64,000 nucleotides of DNA. Source: Ferruginibacter sp. GTDB taxonomy: Bacteria; Bacteroidota; Bacteroidia; Chitinophagales; Chitinophagaceae. Positions 41,090-50,701 of the stretch are shown here, one piece after another (the stretch's first letter is position 1; each line of letters starts with the position of its first letter). The notes beneath the pieces are model-generated. The model had not been told where the DNA came from, searched no databases, and was given only the letters and a program-made list of their open reading frames with translations. The stretch spans positions 186,001 to 250,000 of the forward strand of contig JAEUVU010000007.1 of NCBI GenBank assembly GCA_016786725.1, read 5' to 3'. The position numbers were made by a program, and so were the translations under genes.

Positions 41090-42282
41090 TATAAAAGCTT
41101 AACCAGCAGTTTTTCTATTTCATCTTTGTCAAAACCTCCTGCATAGATCACTCTTCCAGCCTTATCCAGCATGATACAGGTGGGAAAATAAGAAACTCCA
41201 TACGCTTCAGCCAGCTTGCCGCCTTCAAACAGCATTTTATAAACGGGCCTGTGTTTTTTGTAGAAGAAAGCAATGTCTTCCTTACTGTCTTCTGTATTGA
41301 TGGAAAGCAGTTGAAATTTATCGCTTCCAAATTTTTGCTGCAGTTCGTTCAGGTGTGGAAATGAGGCCAGGCATGGCCCGCAGGTCTTTATCCAGAAATC
41401 GAGCAGCACAACCTTTCCCCGGTATGGATAAAGAGATACAGAGTCAGTTTTTTCCGGGGAATAAGAAGGGAGGGTCCAGTTCTTCAACTCTGTGGAAAGG
41501 CTTACCAATTGTTTTTGCGGGCCGGGAGATTTATATTCAGCTGTATAAGTAGAATAAAACCAGGAAAGTCCAGCTGGCTTTTTTGGATTGATGTTAATAT
41601 CCGTAAAACGGGCAGCTATAAAATCATCCTTGCGGTCCCTGAATTTTGCCGTGTAAGAGTGAGGCAGCAGTGTTTTTTTATGGATAATGATCTCATAGGG
41701 CTTGCGTTTATCCCCGGTGTACGCTGCCGTAAAGTTATTGATGTCTCCCAGGTTGCCTAGATAGTGATTGTATAATTCAAAAGACAAGTGGTAAAACTGC
41801 TTCTCATCAATGACCGTGTCTTTTAATACCTTTTGTATCGAATCGTTTTTAATGAGCATGGGCAATATGGCTTTTAATGAAACGACCGAATTGTATAAAG
41901 GAGAAAGGCTTTCAAAAATATCCCTGCCGGGCTTTTGTTTTATATCGATATCCTTTTTTACTTTATTCAGAAAAAAATACTGGGAGCCATTGTAGCAGGA
42001 GAAATGCTTTTCATCCTCTGCCTGGAAATGAAAGGCGCCGTTGTTTGTAAAATCAAAATAAACAGCAGTGTTATAAGTATTATGATAATTTTCACCTGCA
42101 TAAAGTGATTCCCTGCTATACTTATAGCTTATGCTTTGTATGTTGTTGAGTTTGTTTGAAACTGCCTGCAGGATACTGAGGGTCTCTTCTGCCTTATAAA
42201 CCTGCTGGCTGTGTGATGTGGCGGCAGATAATATAAGGAAAGCAAAAACAAACAGGGTGTGCAGCGGCTTTACTTTTTTCAT
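41089..42282 (-). CDS. TlpA-like thioredoxin-domain protein
   Basis: A secreted or periplasmic redox protein of about 397 residues. ATG at 42282 opens a signal peptide (KPLHTLFVFAFLILSAATSHS). The frame continues open to 42696, but the upstream part overlaps the divergent kinase gene and shows no protein-like pattern. Residues about 25-245 form a beta-rich region resembling LolA/DUF-type outer membrane domains (YNTAVYFDFTNNGAFHFQAED). The last 140 residues are a TlpA/ResA thioredoxin fold with the active site FWIKTCGPCLASFPHL and the cis-Pro region YFPTCIML. It is likely a thiol reductase or disulfide-handling protein. Confidence 0.85.
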   Translation of the reverse strand: MKKVKPLHTLFVFAFLILSAATSHSQQVYKAEETLSILQAVSNKLNNIQSISYKYSRESLYAGENYHNTYNTAVYFDFTNNGAFHFQAEDEKHFSCYNGSQYFFLNKVKKDIDIKQKPGRDIFESLSPLYNSVVSLKAILPMLIKNDSIQKVLKDTVIDEKQFYHLSFELYNHYLGNLGDINNFTAAYTGDKRKPYEIIIHKKTLLPHSYTAKFRDRKDDFIAARFTDININPKKPAGLSWFYSTYTAEYKSPGPQKQLVSLSTELKNWTLPSYSPEKTDSVSLYPYRGKVVLLDFWIKTCGPCLASFPHLNELQQKFGSDKFQLLSINTEDSKEDIAFFYKKHRPVYKMLFEGGKLAEAYGVSYFPTCIMLDKAGRVIYAGGFDKDEIEKLLVKLL

Positions 42283-42468
42283 GTTGAATGTTTTTGTAAA
42301 AGTATCAGCCCGCAGTTTTCGCCGCAAATCTGTTCGACCAACCTGTATTTCATTTCGGCAGACGGCCTGCAAAGGAGTTTGTCTAAAAAATGGGCCTGTT
42401 TGTCTAAATAAAACAAACTGCGCAAGGGTAACACACAATAATGCCGGTATAGTTTTTATTTTTAGGGC

Positions 42469-43557
42469 ATGAACAGGCAAAAGACAAGGAAGCTGAATAA
42501 ATACACCATTATTGAAATTGTGTTTTTCATAATTTTCTTCTTCCTGTTCCCCATATTTACAGATATAGAGTACAAGCTGAAGGAAAACCCCTGTGAGCAG
42601 TGCGACCAGGAATTTATCAATATTGTTATTCATCGCCTGGTGTTTGGCTTTTTCCGGGTGATGCCTTTTATAATACTGTACAGGTTCCTGTTGCACAGGT
42701 TGCTGCTTAAGAAAAAATACCTGTGGTTCCTGGTAGCTTATATTGCCTTTCTTTTTGCTTTGGACCTGTATATTGTGTATGTTGAATACTGGACCATTTC
42801 AAAACTCAGCTTTTTGCCCGGCACTATTGCCGGTGATGCCGCCAAATGGTTCAAGGCTAAAGACTTTTTTCATTTCAGCATTATTTATATCATCAATGAA
42901 ACTTTGGTTTTTACTGCGCTTGCCTATTTTATCAGTTATGCAAAGCAGGAAGAGCGGATGAATGTTATAAAGCAGGCTAAGCTGCAGGCCGATCTCAATT
43001 ACCTGAAGGCGCAGGTACAGCCACACTTTTTTTTCAACACACTGAACAACATTTATTCGCTGGCATTACAACAGTCGCCGCAAACAGCGCCACTGGTTGA
43101 AAGATTATCTGGTATGATGCGGTATGTTATTTATGAAACAACCAATCAAAAAGTTGCGCTGCAAAAGGAAATTGATTTTCTTAAGAACTATGTGGATGTG
43201 GAAACCGTGCGGTACAATAAAAATATAACGGCCAGTTTCGAGGTGCAGGGAGTACACGGCAAAGCAGGTATTGAACCTTTGCTGCTGCTTCCTTTTATTG
43301 AGAATATGTTTAAGCACGGAGCCCGGCATGAAACAGGCAGGGGTTTTATAGAGATCATCATCTGCCTTACAGGTAATGAATTGACTTTACAGACAAAGAA
43401 CAGCAAGCCGGCTGTTGCAGCAAAGCAGGAAGAAAAAGGGCTGGGGCTTGAGAATGTTAAACAAAGGCTGGAGCTTTTGTATGCCGGTACATATAATTTA
43501 TCAATACAGGATGAAGGTTCTTATTTTGAAGTGATCTTAACCCTGCAACTAAACTGA
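42469..43557 (+). CDS. LytS/YehU-family sensor histidine kinase
   Basis: A 362-residue membrane sensor kinase. Four hydrophobic segments lie between about residues 12 and 160, with a short extracytoplasmic loop containing NPCEQCDQEF. The His_kinase phospho-acceptor box is AQVQPHFFFNTLNNIYSLAL with His at about residue 186. The ATPase domain has the N-box ENMFKHGA and a glycine-rich GLGLENVKQRLELLY. It lies one base before the LytTR regulator gene, its partner. Confidence 0.93.
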   Translation: MNRQKTRKLNKYTIIEIVFFIIFFFLFPIFTDIEYKLKENPCEQCDQEFINIVIHRLVFGFFRVMPFIILYRFLLHRLLLKKKYLWFLVAYIAFLFALDLYIVYVEYWTISKLSFLPGTIAGDAAKWFKAKDFFHFSIIYIINETLVFTALAYFISYAKQEERMNVIKQAKLQADLNYLKAQVQPHFFFNTLNNIYSLALQQSPQTAPLVERLSGMMRYVIYETTNQKVALQKEIDFLKNYVDVETVRYNKNITASFEVQGVHGKAGIEPLLLLPFIENMFKHGARHETGRGFIEIIICLTGNELTLQTKNSKPAVAAKQEEKGLGLENVKQRLELLYAGTYNLSIQDEGSYFEVILTLQLN

Positions 43558-43558
43558 T

Positions 43559-44233
43559 ATGATACAATGCCTTATTGTTGATGATGAACCGCTGGCGCAG
43601 GATGTGATTGAAAAGTATATACAACAATCAGCTAAACTGCAGCTTGTACAAAAATGTTCCAATGCACTGGAGGCATTTGCGGTGCTTGAAAAACAGCCTG
43701 TAGATATTATGTTCATAGACATTGCCATGCCGGTTGTAAACGGGATGGATTTTATCAGGTCTTTAAAAACACTTCCGGCAGTGGTCTTCACCACCGCATA
43801 CGCTGAATATGCAGCACATAGTTATGAACTGGAAGCATTGGATTACCTGGTAAAGCCGGTAACTTATGAAAGGTTCGCTAAAACCATAGATAAATTTTTT
43901 AAGCACAACATTAAACCGGATACCGATGAAAAAAAATATTTCTATATTAAAGTAAATGGCAGGCTGCAAAAAGTTTTTTATGCCGATATCCTGTATGCCG
44001 AGTCCATGCGGGATTATATCAGGATCGTTACGGTTAATGAAACCCATCTTACCCATCTTACCATGAAAGCCCTGGCTGCCTTATTGCCCACCGGCCATTT
44101 TATCAGGGTTCACCGTTCTTTTATTGTGCATAAGTTATTCATCCGGTCTGTGGGCAGAAAAGAGCTGTTGATAAATGAGTTTAAAATTCCCGTTGGTGAT
44201 AATTATAAGCAAAACCTTGCTGCTTTAAAATGA
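43559..44233 (+). CDS. LytTR-family response regulator
   Basis: A 224-residue two-component regulator. The receiver domain (residues 1-115) has the acidic pocket DDE at 8-10, phospho-acceptor Asp54 in MFIDIAMPVVNG and Lys in YLVKPVTYE. The LytTR DNA-binding domain (about 128-224) carries RVHRSFIVHKLFI and LLINEFKIPVGDNY. It is translationally coupled to the upstream kinase. Targets are unknown; the divergent thioredoxin-type gene is one candidate. Confidence 0.94.
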   Translation: MIQCLIVDDEPLAQDVIEKYIQQSAKLQLVQKCSNALEAFAVLEKQPVDIMFIDIAMPVVNGMDFIRSLKTLPAVVFTTAYAEYAAHSYELEALDYLVKPVTYERFAKTIDKFFKHNIKPDTDEKKYFYIKVNGRLQKVFYADILYAESMRDYIRIVTVNETHLTHLTMKALAALLPTGHFIRVHRSFIVHKLFIRSVGRKELLINEFKIPVGDNYKQNLAALK

Positions 44234-44405
44234 CCAGCCTTTTATGTATTTCCTTTCTTTTCTGCATATTGAAAACAATACCTGGCCTGCCTGATCATTC
44301 CGTGTAATTGAACCGGATGAGCTTAATTGGTAAACAAACCCCTTTGAATGTATGAGTATCTTTCTTATCTGTAACATAATTATTCTAATTTTACCCGGAT
44401 AAATA

Positions 44406-45854
44406 ATGCGGATGAATTCAACCATCAATAAAATAAAGGAACTGTTCTCTTCTTTTTCAAAATCTGAAATTAAAGCTGTTGATAAACTTCCCCAGGCCGG
44501 CAGCGAACGCCATTATTTTCGCATTCATACCGCTGATAAAACTTTTATTGCCACCTACGGTGCCAATTTAAAAGAGAATGATTCTTTCATTTATTTCTCA
44601 AGGCACTTTAAGAAAAAGAACCTGCAGGTTCCGGAGATATTGTGCATCAGCAATGATAAGGATATTTATATACAGGAAGATTTTGGTGATATCTCGTTGT
44701 TGAATAAGCTGGAAGAAAACGGATTTGCACCTGCTGCTTATGAACTCTATAAAAAAAGCCTCCAACAACTGGCATTGCTGCAGGTAAAAGGCCACGAAGG
44801 ATTAGATTATAAGAAATGCCTTACCAACAGCAGCTTTGGTAAACAGGCCATCATGGCCGACCTGCTGTATTTTAAGTATTATTTTTTAGATGCTTTGCGG
44901 CAGCCTTATGATAAGCAAAAACTGATTGATGATTTTGAAGCGTTGAGTAATTACCTCAGCCATACCGAGTATAAATATTTTATGTTCCGTGATTTTCAGA
45001 GCCGTAACATTATGGTTACGCCGGATAATGAGGTTCATTTTATAGATTACCAGGGTGGTATGAAAGGAGCGCCGCAGTATGATGTGGCATCTTTACTATG
45101 GCAGGCAAAGGCAAACCTGCCGGATGAATGGAAACAACACCTGCTGGAAGATTACATGGAGGCTTTTGAAAAAGTGGTAGAAGAACCAATTGATAAAGAT
45201 ATTTTCCGCAGCCAGTACAATGGGTATGTACTTATACGCCTGCTGCAGGTGCTGGGTGCTTATGGCTTCAGGGGTTTGTTTGAACGCAAAGCGCATTTCT
45301 TAACCAGCATACCACTGGCCCTGCAGAATTTAAAATGGTTTGTACAAAACCAAAGTCTGGGTATTGCTGTTCCTGAGTTTAAAAAAGTACTGGAGCTCTG
45401 CATCAGCGATGAAGTAATTAAAGAATTCACACCCGTGCAGGCTACTGATGAAACTGTATTGGTCGTTACGATCAATAGTTTCTCTTATAAAAAAGGAATA
45501 CCGGCTGATGCAACAGAAAACGGCGGCGGTTATGTTTTCGACATGCGTGGCATTTTAAACCCCGGAAGAATTGAAGTGTATAAAACACAAAGCGGACTTG
45601 ATAAACCTGTTAAGGATTTTATTGAGCAACAGACTGAAATGCTGCATTACTTAAATGGTGTTTACCAGGTTATTGATATTTCTGTAACCAACTATATCAA
45701 CCGCAATTTTGCAAGCCTGATGATCAACTTCGGCTGCACCGGCGGCCAGCACAGGAGTGTGTATGCTGCAGAAGCATTGGCAAGGCACCTGCGCAATAAA
45801 TTTAAAGTGAAGATTGTATTAACACATACAAATAAGGAGAATTGGGTAAGATGA
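44406..45854 (+). CDS. AmgK-type sugar kinase fused to a RapZ C-terminal domain
   Basis: A two-domain protein of 482 residues. Residues 1-330 are an aminoglycoside-phosphotransferase-fold kinase of the AmgK group (GSERHYFRI nucleotide loop, EDFGDISLLNKLE, catalytic FRDFQSRNIMV and IDYQGGMKGAPQYDVASLLW), which phosphorylates the anomeric position of MurNAc/GlcNAc. Residues 350-482 are the RapZ C-terminal domain (VVTINSFSYKKGIP, FDMRGILNPGR, NFGCTGGQHRSVYAAEAL), which in E. coli RapZ binds glucosamine-6-phosphate. The last four bases overlap the start of the MurU-like gene (ATGA). The usual catalytic HxD is FRD here, with the Asp kept. Confidence 0.86.
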   Translation: MRMNSTINKIKELFSSFSKSEIKAVDKLPQAGSERHYFRIHTADKTFIATYGANLKENDSFIYFSRHFKKKNLQVPEILCISNDKDIYIQEDFGDISLLNKLEENGFAPAAYELYKKSLQQLALLQVKGHEGLDYKKCLTNSSFGKQAIMADLLYFKYYFLDALRQPYDKQKLIDDFEALSNYLSHTEYKYFMFRDFQSRNIMVTPDNEVHFIDYQGGMKGAPQYDVASLLWQAKANLPDEWKQHLLEDYMEAFEKVVEEPIDKDIFRSQYNGYVLIRLLQVLGAYGFRGLFERKAHFLTSIPLALQNLKWFVQNQSLGIAVPEFKKVLELCISDEVIKEFTPVQATDETVLVVTINSFSYKKGIPADATENGGGYVFDMRGILNPGRIEVYKTQSGLDKPVKDFIEQQTEMLHYLNGVYQVIDISVTNYINRNFASLMINFGCTGGQHRSVYAAEALARHLRNKFKVKIVLTHTNKENWVR

Positions 45855-46567
45855 AAGCAATGATATTTTCTGCGGGCTTGGGAACAAGGTTTAAGCCGTG
45901 GACGGACTCACATCCAAAAGCATTGGCAATTGTGAATGGCAAATCTTTATTACAAAGGAATGTTGAATATTTACAGCAGTATGGTATCAGAGATGTTGTT
46001 GTAAACATTCATCATTTTCCTCAACAGATTATTGAGGCCATTCAACAAAACAAAGGCTGGGGAAGCAACGTGATAATCAGCGATGAAACAAGCGAAGTGC
46101 TGGAAACCGGCGGCGGATTATTAAAAGCAAAAGATCTGTTACAAGGAGATGAGCCATTTGTTACACTCAATGCAGATTTTTTAACCGATCTGGATATTAA
46201 TGACCTTCTCAAATTTCATAAAGAAAAGAAATCACTTATCTCTTTTGGTATAACTAATAGGAAAACATCCCGCTATTTTTTATTTGATGAAGACAACAGG
46301 CTTTGCGGCTGGCGCAATACTAATACAGGCGAAGAAAAGATATCAATTTCAAAACCTGGCCTAAAGCAAATGGCTTATAGTTGTGTTGTTGTTTTTCAGT
46401 CTGAAATATTTGAGCTGATACCGCAGCGTGGAAAGTTCTCTTTGGTGGAAACCTATCTCAGCCTTGCTGCGCAATATCCAATTTATGGGTATGATCACAC
46501 CGGTGATAAACTGGTTGATGTGGGCAAACCTGAAAGTGTTGCAATCGCTGAAAAACTCTTTAATTAG
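45851..46567 (+). CDS. murU: MurU-like nucleotidyltransferase
   Basis: Nucleotidyltransferase that would convert MurNAc-alpha-1-phosphate (or a related hexosamine-1-phosphate) to the UDP-sugar in cell-wall recycling. The 238-residue protein starts MKAMIFSAGLGTRFKPWTDSHPKALAIVNGKSLL, the family signature, with NADFLTDLDI as the metal-binding site and ETGGGLLKAK in the substrate site. The start ATG at 45851 overlaps the stop of the kinase gene, so the pair is translationally coupled, as expected for an AmgK-MurU pathway. Alternative UDP- or GDP-hexose substrates cannot be excluded. Confidence 0.85.
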   Translation: MKAMIFSAGLGTRFKPWTDSHPKALAIVNGKSLLQRNVEYLQQYGIRDVVVNIHHFPQQIIEAIQQNKGWGSNVIISDETSEVLETGGGLLKAKDLLQGDEPFVTLNADFLTDLDINDLLKFHKEKKSLISFGITNRKTSRYFLFDEDNRLCGWRNTNTGEEKISISKPGLKQMAYSCVVVFQSEIFELIPQRGKFSLVETYLSLAAQYPIYGYDHTGDKLVDVGKPESVAIAEKLFN

Positions 46568-48959
46568 CATCAGCCGGAGCTTCAAAAGATTTTTTATTTT
46601 CTTCCTTAGGCTTTATTCCAAAATTATAACGAAAGGTTAAACCGATCCTTCTTGTATCATTAATGCGCTTTCCACTTGCTTCTGTTGTTCCCTGTTTAAG
46701 GCTGAAAGAAACCCGGTTGGTTTGCAGCAGGTCGTTTACAGAAAGAATGATATTGGCTTTCTTTTTTAAGATGCTTTTGTTGGCAGAAACAAAAAGCCCG
46801 CCGAATGTATTCAGTTCATACAGGTTTTGCAAACCTTTGGTACGCATAAAGCCCTGGGCATTAACGGTAAAAGTTTTACTTACTTTAAACTCCTGGAACA
46901 TGAAGAAGGTCCAGCTGCCACGTTTGTAATTAAACGGAAGCCCTTCATAAGAACCGGTGTAATGATTGTAATTGTATAATGCTCCTACATAAAAAAAATA
47001 TTTTCCGCCGGGTGGTAAGCCACCGATAACTTTTGCATAAAACTCCCTGTTCTTTCCCAGGTTATCATAAGTGCGGTAAGTGATATTATCCGGCCCCGGG
47101 TAATTTACATTACTGAAAATATCTTTTGTATGATTAATGCCCAACGCAATCACCGGGATGTTATCAAAAGTTACGTTTAGTTCGTAATTGGTGGTGAACT
47201 GCGGCTTCAGGTTTGGATTGCCAACATCATACAATGTCTGGTCAATGAATTTTGGATAAGGGTTGAGTATCTCGTAGTAAGGCCGCTTAATGCTTTTACG
47301 AAAGATGGCATTGCCGATCAAAGGGAAACCAAACAGTTTAAAAAGCTTGTGCTTTATAAACAGGTAAGGAAAAACATCAGTTCTTTTAATTGATAGAGAA
47401 GTGTCTTTTGGTACCAGCTGCCTGCCATTGATATCAGTTGTTTCAAGCCTTAGCCCGGGTTTTATTGTAAAGCCGGCAAGGGTTTTTGAAAACTGCAGGT
47501 AAGCAGCAACAATTGTTTCGTTGTACCTGAATGTGTTTGTTTGAAAATCATCAACAAATTGAATATTGCTACCTGTATCTTTTACGTAATCAGCACTGTT
47601 TTTGCTGCTGCTGATTGTTGCTTTAAAGCCTGCTTCTAATGTGAGCGACTTTTTAAACTTCAGTACAAGGTCTGATTGAAGCAGAAAAATGTTTTTATCA
47701 TTTTTGTTTATTCCATTACCACTAACAGGCTTTTTTGGTTGTATATAATAATTGTTCAGATAAGACTGTGTATTCCTGTTTCCATAATAGCTGTAGTCAA
47801 ACTGGCTTGTCCACTCGCTGCCCAGCGAATCAATTTTGTACTTCGTAGAAATATTATTGCCGAGATACGTTGTTTTGTTGGTGCTGTTGATGTTTGAAAT
47901 ATTCCTGGCAAGCACAGCAGGGTAAGGGTCTTTGCTGATATCAATGCCGCTTTCTGCAATGCTTTTGCCATCGGCATAACTGGTTCTCAAATCATAACTG
48001 GCATTGAATTTTGGTTTGAACTGTACATCAATCCCGGCATTCAAATAATTATTGGTAGTTGGATAAGTTGTATAAGATTGCTGTGCAATAAAAGCAGAAT
48101 CTTTCCTGAACAGCCTGTCCGTTTTCAGCTCTTCAAAATTATTCCGGTTGGTGAACTGGTAATTGAGGTAAGCATTTATTTTGCCTGTGCCTTTATTAAG
48201 ATTAAAGCCCGCTGTTTTGGTTGCATACACTCCCTGGAAGTAAGCAATATTTGCACTGCCGTTTGTGCCCAGCTTAACACCCTTCTTTAAAACAATATTT
48301 ACCATACCACCGCTGCTGGCTGCATCGTATTTGGCAGAAGGATTTCGCAATATTTCAACCTTGCTCACACTGCCGGCAGGTAAACTTTTCAGCAACGATG
48401 CTATATCGGCGCTGCTCAGTTTCATTTCCCTGCCATTGATCATAATAGTGGCCGGGGTTGTACTGCTTAAATAAACATTTCCATCCTGATCAACAATAGC
48501 GCCCGGTGTTTTTTCCAAAACCTCATAAGCATTACTGCTGCTGTTGGCTAAAACCTCTGCATCTACAATTGTTTTATCATCTTCCTCTTTTATCAGCGGT
48601 TTTTTAGCTACTACAACTACATCTCCTAAAGTTGTATTTCTTGTTTTTAAAAGAAAATTTGCTGAAACGGGTTTGTCGGTTACAGAAATTAGTTTCTCAC
48701 TGTTCTCAAAGTTTACTGAACTTACTTTGAGCAAAAATTTAGAAAATGTATTGACAGTAAAAGCCGCAAAACCGTTGGTGGTAACCTTGCTGCTTACCAA
48801 AACCGTATCGGGTAAAAGATACAAATGCAGTGTTACGTTATTTGAAGTATCAGCTTTTGGAAATGTTACTGTTACTTTGAGTGTGGTGGTTTTTTGAGCA
48901 AATGTTATGCAGCACACCAGTAAAAGGCTGCCGAAAAGCAATGCAATTTTTTTGGTCAT
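46560..48959 (-). CDS. TonB-dependent-receptor-like outer membrane protein
   Basis: A 799-residue outer membrane protein with a signal peptide (ALLFGSLLLVCCITFAQ), an N-terminal carboxypeptidase-like beta-sandwich (residues 25-110) and a plug domain (about 115-220: VVVAKKPLIKEEDD, MINGREMKLSSADIASLLKSLPAGSVSKVEILRNPSAKYDA). A large beta-barrel of the OMP_b-brl_2 type follows, ending GLTFRYNFG before a short tail. These receptors in Bacteroidota often carry peptides, metal chelates or glycans. No SusD-like partner is adjacent. The 3' end overlaps that of murU by 8 bases. Confidence 0.88.
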   Translation of the reverse strand: MTKKIALLFGSLLLVCCITFAQKTTTLKVTVTFPKADTSNNVTLHLYLLPDTVLVSSKVTTNGFAAFTVNTFSKFLLKVSSVNFENSEKLISVTDKPVSANFLLKTRNTTLGDVVVVAKKPLIKEEDDKTIVDAEVLANSSSNAYEVLEKTPGAIVDQDGNVYLSSTTPATIMINGREMKLSSADIASLLKSLPAGSVSKVEILRNPSAKYDAASSGGMVNIVLKKGVKLGTNGSANIAYFQGVYATKTAGFNLNKGTGKINAYLNYQFTNRNNFEELKTDRLFRKDSAFIAQQSYTTYPTTNNYLNAGIDVQFKPKFNASYDLRTSYADGKSIAESGIDISKDPYPAVLARNISNINSTNKTTYLGNNISTKYKIDSLGSEWTSQFDYSYYGNRNTQSYLNNYYIQPKKPVSGNGINKNDKNIFLLQSDLVLKFKKSLTLEAGFKATISSSKNSADYVKDTGSNIQFVDDFQTNTFRYNETIVAAYLQFSKTLAGFTIKPGLRLETTDINGRQLVPKDTSLSIKRTDVFPYLFIKHKLFKLFGFPLIGNAIFRKSIKRPYYEILNPYPKFIDQTLYDVGNPNLKPQFTTNYELNVTFDNIPVIALGINHTKDIFSNVNYPGPDNITYRTYDNLGKNREFYAKVIGGLPPGGKYFFYVGALYNYNHYTGSYEGLPFNYKRGSWTFFMFQEFKVSKTFTVNAQGFMRTKGLQNLYELNTFGGLFVSANKSILKKKANIILSVNDLLQTNRVSFSLKQGTTEASGKRINDTRRIGLTFRYNFGIKPKEENKKSFEAPADAN

Positions 48960-49007
48960 TTAAAAACTATGTACGGTTGCAATAACAACATTGTTACAGC
49001 AATGGGT

Positions 49008-50402
49008 TTATTTTTCAAACAGCTCCTTCTTATCAACCACTTTTACCTGCTTACCCACTTTCAATGTTTTACTTACAACATCATAGGGGCCGGTAACAAC
49101 CATATCGCCTTCTTTTAAGCCTTCGGTAATTTCAATATTGTTTATATCCTGTATGTCGGTCTTCACTTTTACTTTGGCCACTTTCCCTTCTTTATCAATT
49201 GTAAAAACAACCACTTCCAGTTCATCTTCCAGCGATGAAACCGGTTTTACAGCTGATTCATCTTTCTTTTTGGCAGCAGCTTTATCGGTGCTGTCGCTTT
49301 TATCACGGGTGGTAACGGCATTAATGGGAACGCTCAATACATTTGCATGCGTTTTGGTCTGTATGTCTGCACTGGCGCTCATTCCGGGGCGGAAGGGAAA
49401 AGTTCCCTTGCCCAAAAGATCGGTATAGCTTTCGGGCAATATCCTTATGTACACTTTATATTGTGTTACATCATTGGTTGTATTTGATAAAACACTTTGG
49501 GCCGCAGCGCCATTATTGCTGCTGGCAATTTGTGTAACAATGCCTTTGAATTTACGGCCGCTGTAAGCATCCACTTCCACAATGGCGCTGTCGCCCAGTT
49601 TTACTTTAGGAATATCATTTTCTCCCACATCAACCCTTATTTCTATTTTACTCATGTCTGCAATGCGTAAAATTTCGGTACCCACATTAAAACTGTTACC
49701 CGATACGCTCTCACCCTTTTTTACATTCAGCAAACTAACAACACCATCCCTTGGGGCAACAATGGCTGTTCTGCTCAGGTCTTTATTGGCCCTTTGTAAA
49801 CCGGCCTGTGCTGTTTGCACATTTGCTTTGGCGCTTTGCACATTTGCCTGTGTGCTTTTTATGCCCTGCACTGCAGCATTGTAATTAGATTTAGCGCTTC
49901 TTAAATTAGCTTCAGCAACATCCATTTCGCTGCGGCTTATTACTTTGTCATCAAATAATTTTTTTGAGCGGTCGTAATTACGCTGAGCCTGTTCCATTTG
50001 TGCATCCAGCGCATCAAGCGCTGCCTGTGCGTTGCTAACCTGCGCCTGTACGCTGCTAACCTGCGCCTGCGATTGTGCCACACCACTTGCTGCCTGGCTT
50101 CGTTGAATATTGTAAACATCTGCATCAATACGGGCAAGCAGCTGGCCACGTTTTACAGTATCGCCTTCCTGAACGGTAAGGTCGGTAATTACACCACTGA
50201 TATCAGGGCTTACTTTTACTTCATCTTCAGGAAAAATTTTTCCGCTGGCATTCACAATCTCTATGATGGTTCGTTTCTGCACTTTTTCGGCAGTAACTTT
50301 CAGGCCTTCGTCTTTACCAAAAGCGCCGGCTTTTGACAGTATGATCAGCAATACCATCAATCCTCCCAAACTAATCAATATCCATTTAAGCTTTTTACTC
50401 AT
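49008..50402 (-). CDS. Efflux periplasmic adaptor (HlyD/MacA-type)
   Basis: Membrane-fusion protein of 464 residues linking an inner-membrane pump to a TolC channel. It has one N-terminal membrane anchor (WILISLGGLMVLLIIL), a biotinyl-lipoyl-like half (VKVSPDISGVITDLTVQEGDTVKRGQLLARID), a long coiled-coil hairpin at about residues 90-200 rich in Ala and Gln repeats, and the second lipoyl half (TAIVAPRDGVVSLLNVKKGE). A beta-barrel and membrane-proximal domain with a Lys/Asp-rich insert (residues 375-400) completes it. It is downstream of the TolC gene with a 299-base gap. No pump gene follows. Confidence 0.92.
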   Translation of the reverse strand: MSKKLKWILISLGGLMVLLIILSKAGAFGKDEGLKVTAEKVQKRTIIEIVNASGKIFPEDEVKVSPDISGVITDLTVQEGDTVKRGQLLARIDADVYNIQRSQAASGVAQSQAQVSSVQAQVSNAQAALDALDAQMEQAQRNYDRSKKLFDDKVISRSEMDVAEANLRSAKSNYNAAVQGIKSTQANVQSAKANVQTAQAGLQRANKDLSRTAIVAPRDGVVSLLNVKKGESVSGNSFNVGTEILRIADMSKIEIRVDVGENDIPKVKLGDSAIVEVDAYSGRKFKGIVTQIASSNNGAAAQSVLSNTTNDVTQYKVYIRILPESYTDLLGKGTFPFRPGMSASADIQTKTHANVLSVPINAVTTRDKSDSTDKAAAKKKDESAVKPVSSLEDELEVVVFTIDKEGKVAKVKVKTDIQDINNIEITEGLKEGDMVVTGPYDVVSKTLKVGKQVKVVDKKELFEK

Positions 50403-50522
50403 TTTTATATTTTTTTGAGCCCGGCCAAAGTGCTGCTATCGGCTTCATTGGCAACGGCACGTTTGTTAATTTTTAGTCTTTTAGTAAAAGAGTAAAAATT
50501 AATCACTCTTGTACTGTATATC

Positions 50523-50696
50523 TTTATTCAGCCTCGCCCCAACCCCTCTCCATCCTTCGTATACTCAGGACTTCGGGAACTGGAATCTGGCAGCGTTTAA
50601 ATTAATTTATTTTTCCAGTTTCAATCTTCACATAAATCTCCTCCATGTTAAGTTCCCCCTCATCCTGAGCGTAGCCGAAGGACAGGGGGCGGAGGG
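50523..50696. repeat. Intergenic GC-rich repeats between TolC and HlyD genes
   Basis: The interval 50403-50701 holds no gene. It contains GCCCCAACCCCTCTCC near 50527 and a facing CCTGAGCGTAGCCGAAGG plus GGGGGCGGAGGGGCGC at 50666-50698. These resemble the two segments found in frame in rtcB. The middle 50580-50650 is AT-rich and featureless. Confidence 0.6.
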
Positions 50697-50701
50697 GCGC
50701 T

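Noticed and set aside
42283..42696. N-terminal extension of the thioredoxin-type gene
   Set aside because: It overlaps the divergent histidine kinase gene and has no conserved pattern; a proper signal peptide starts at 42282.
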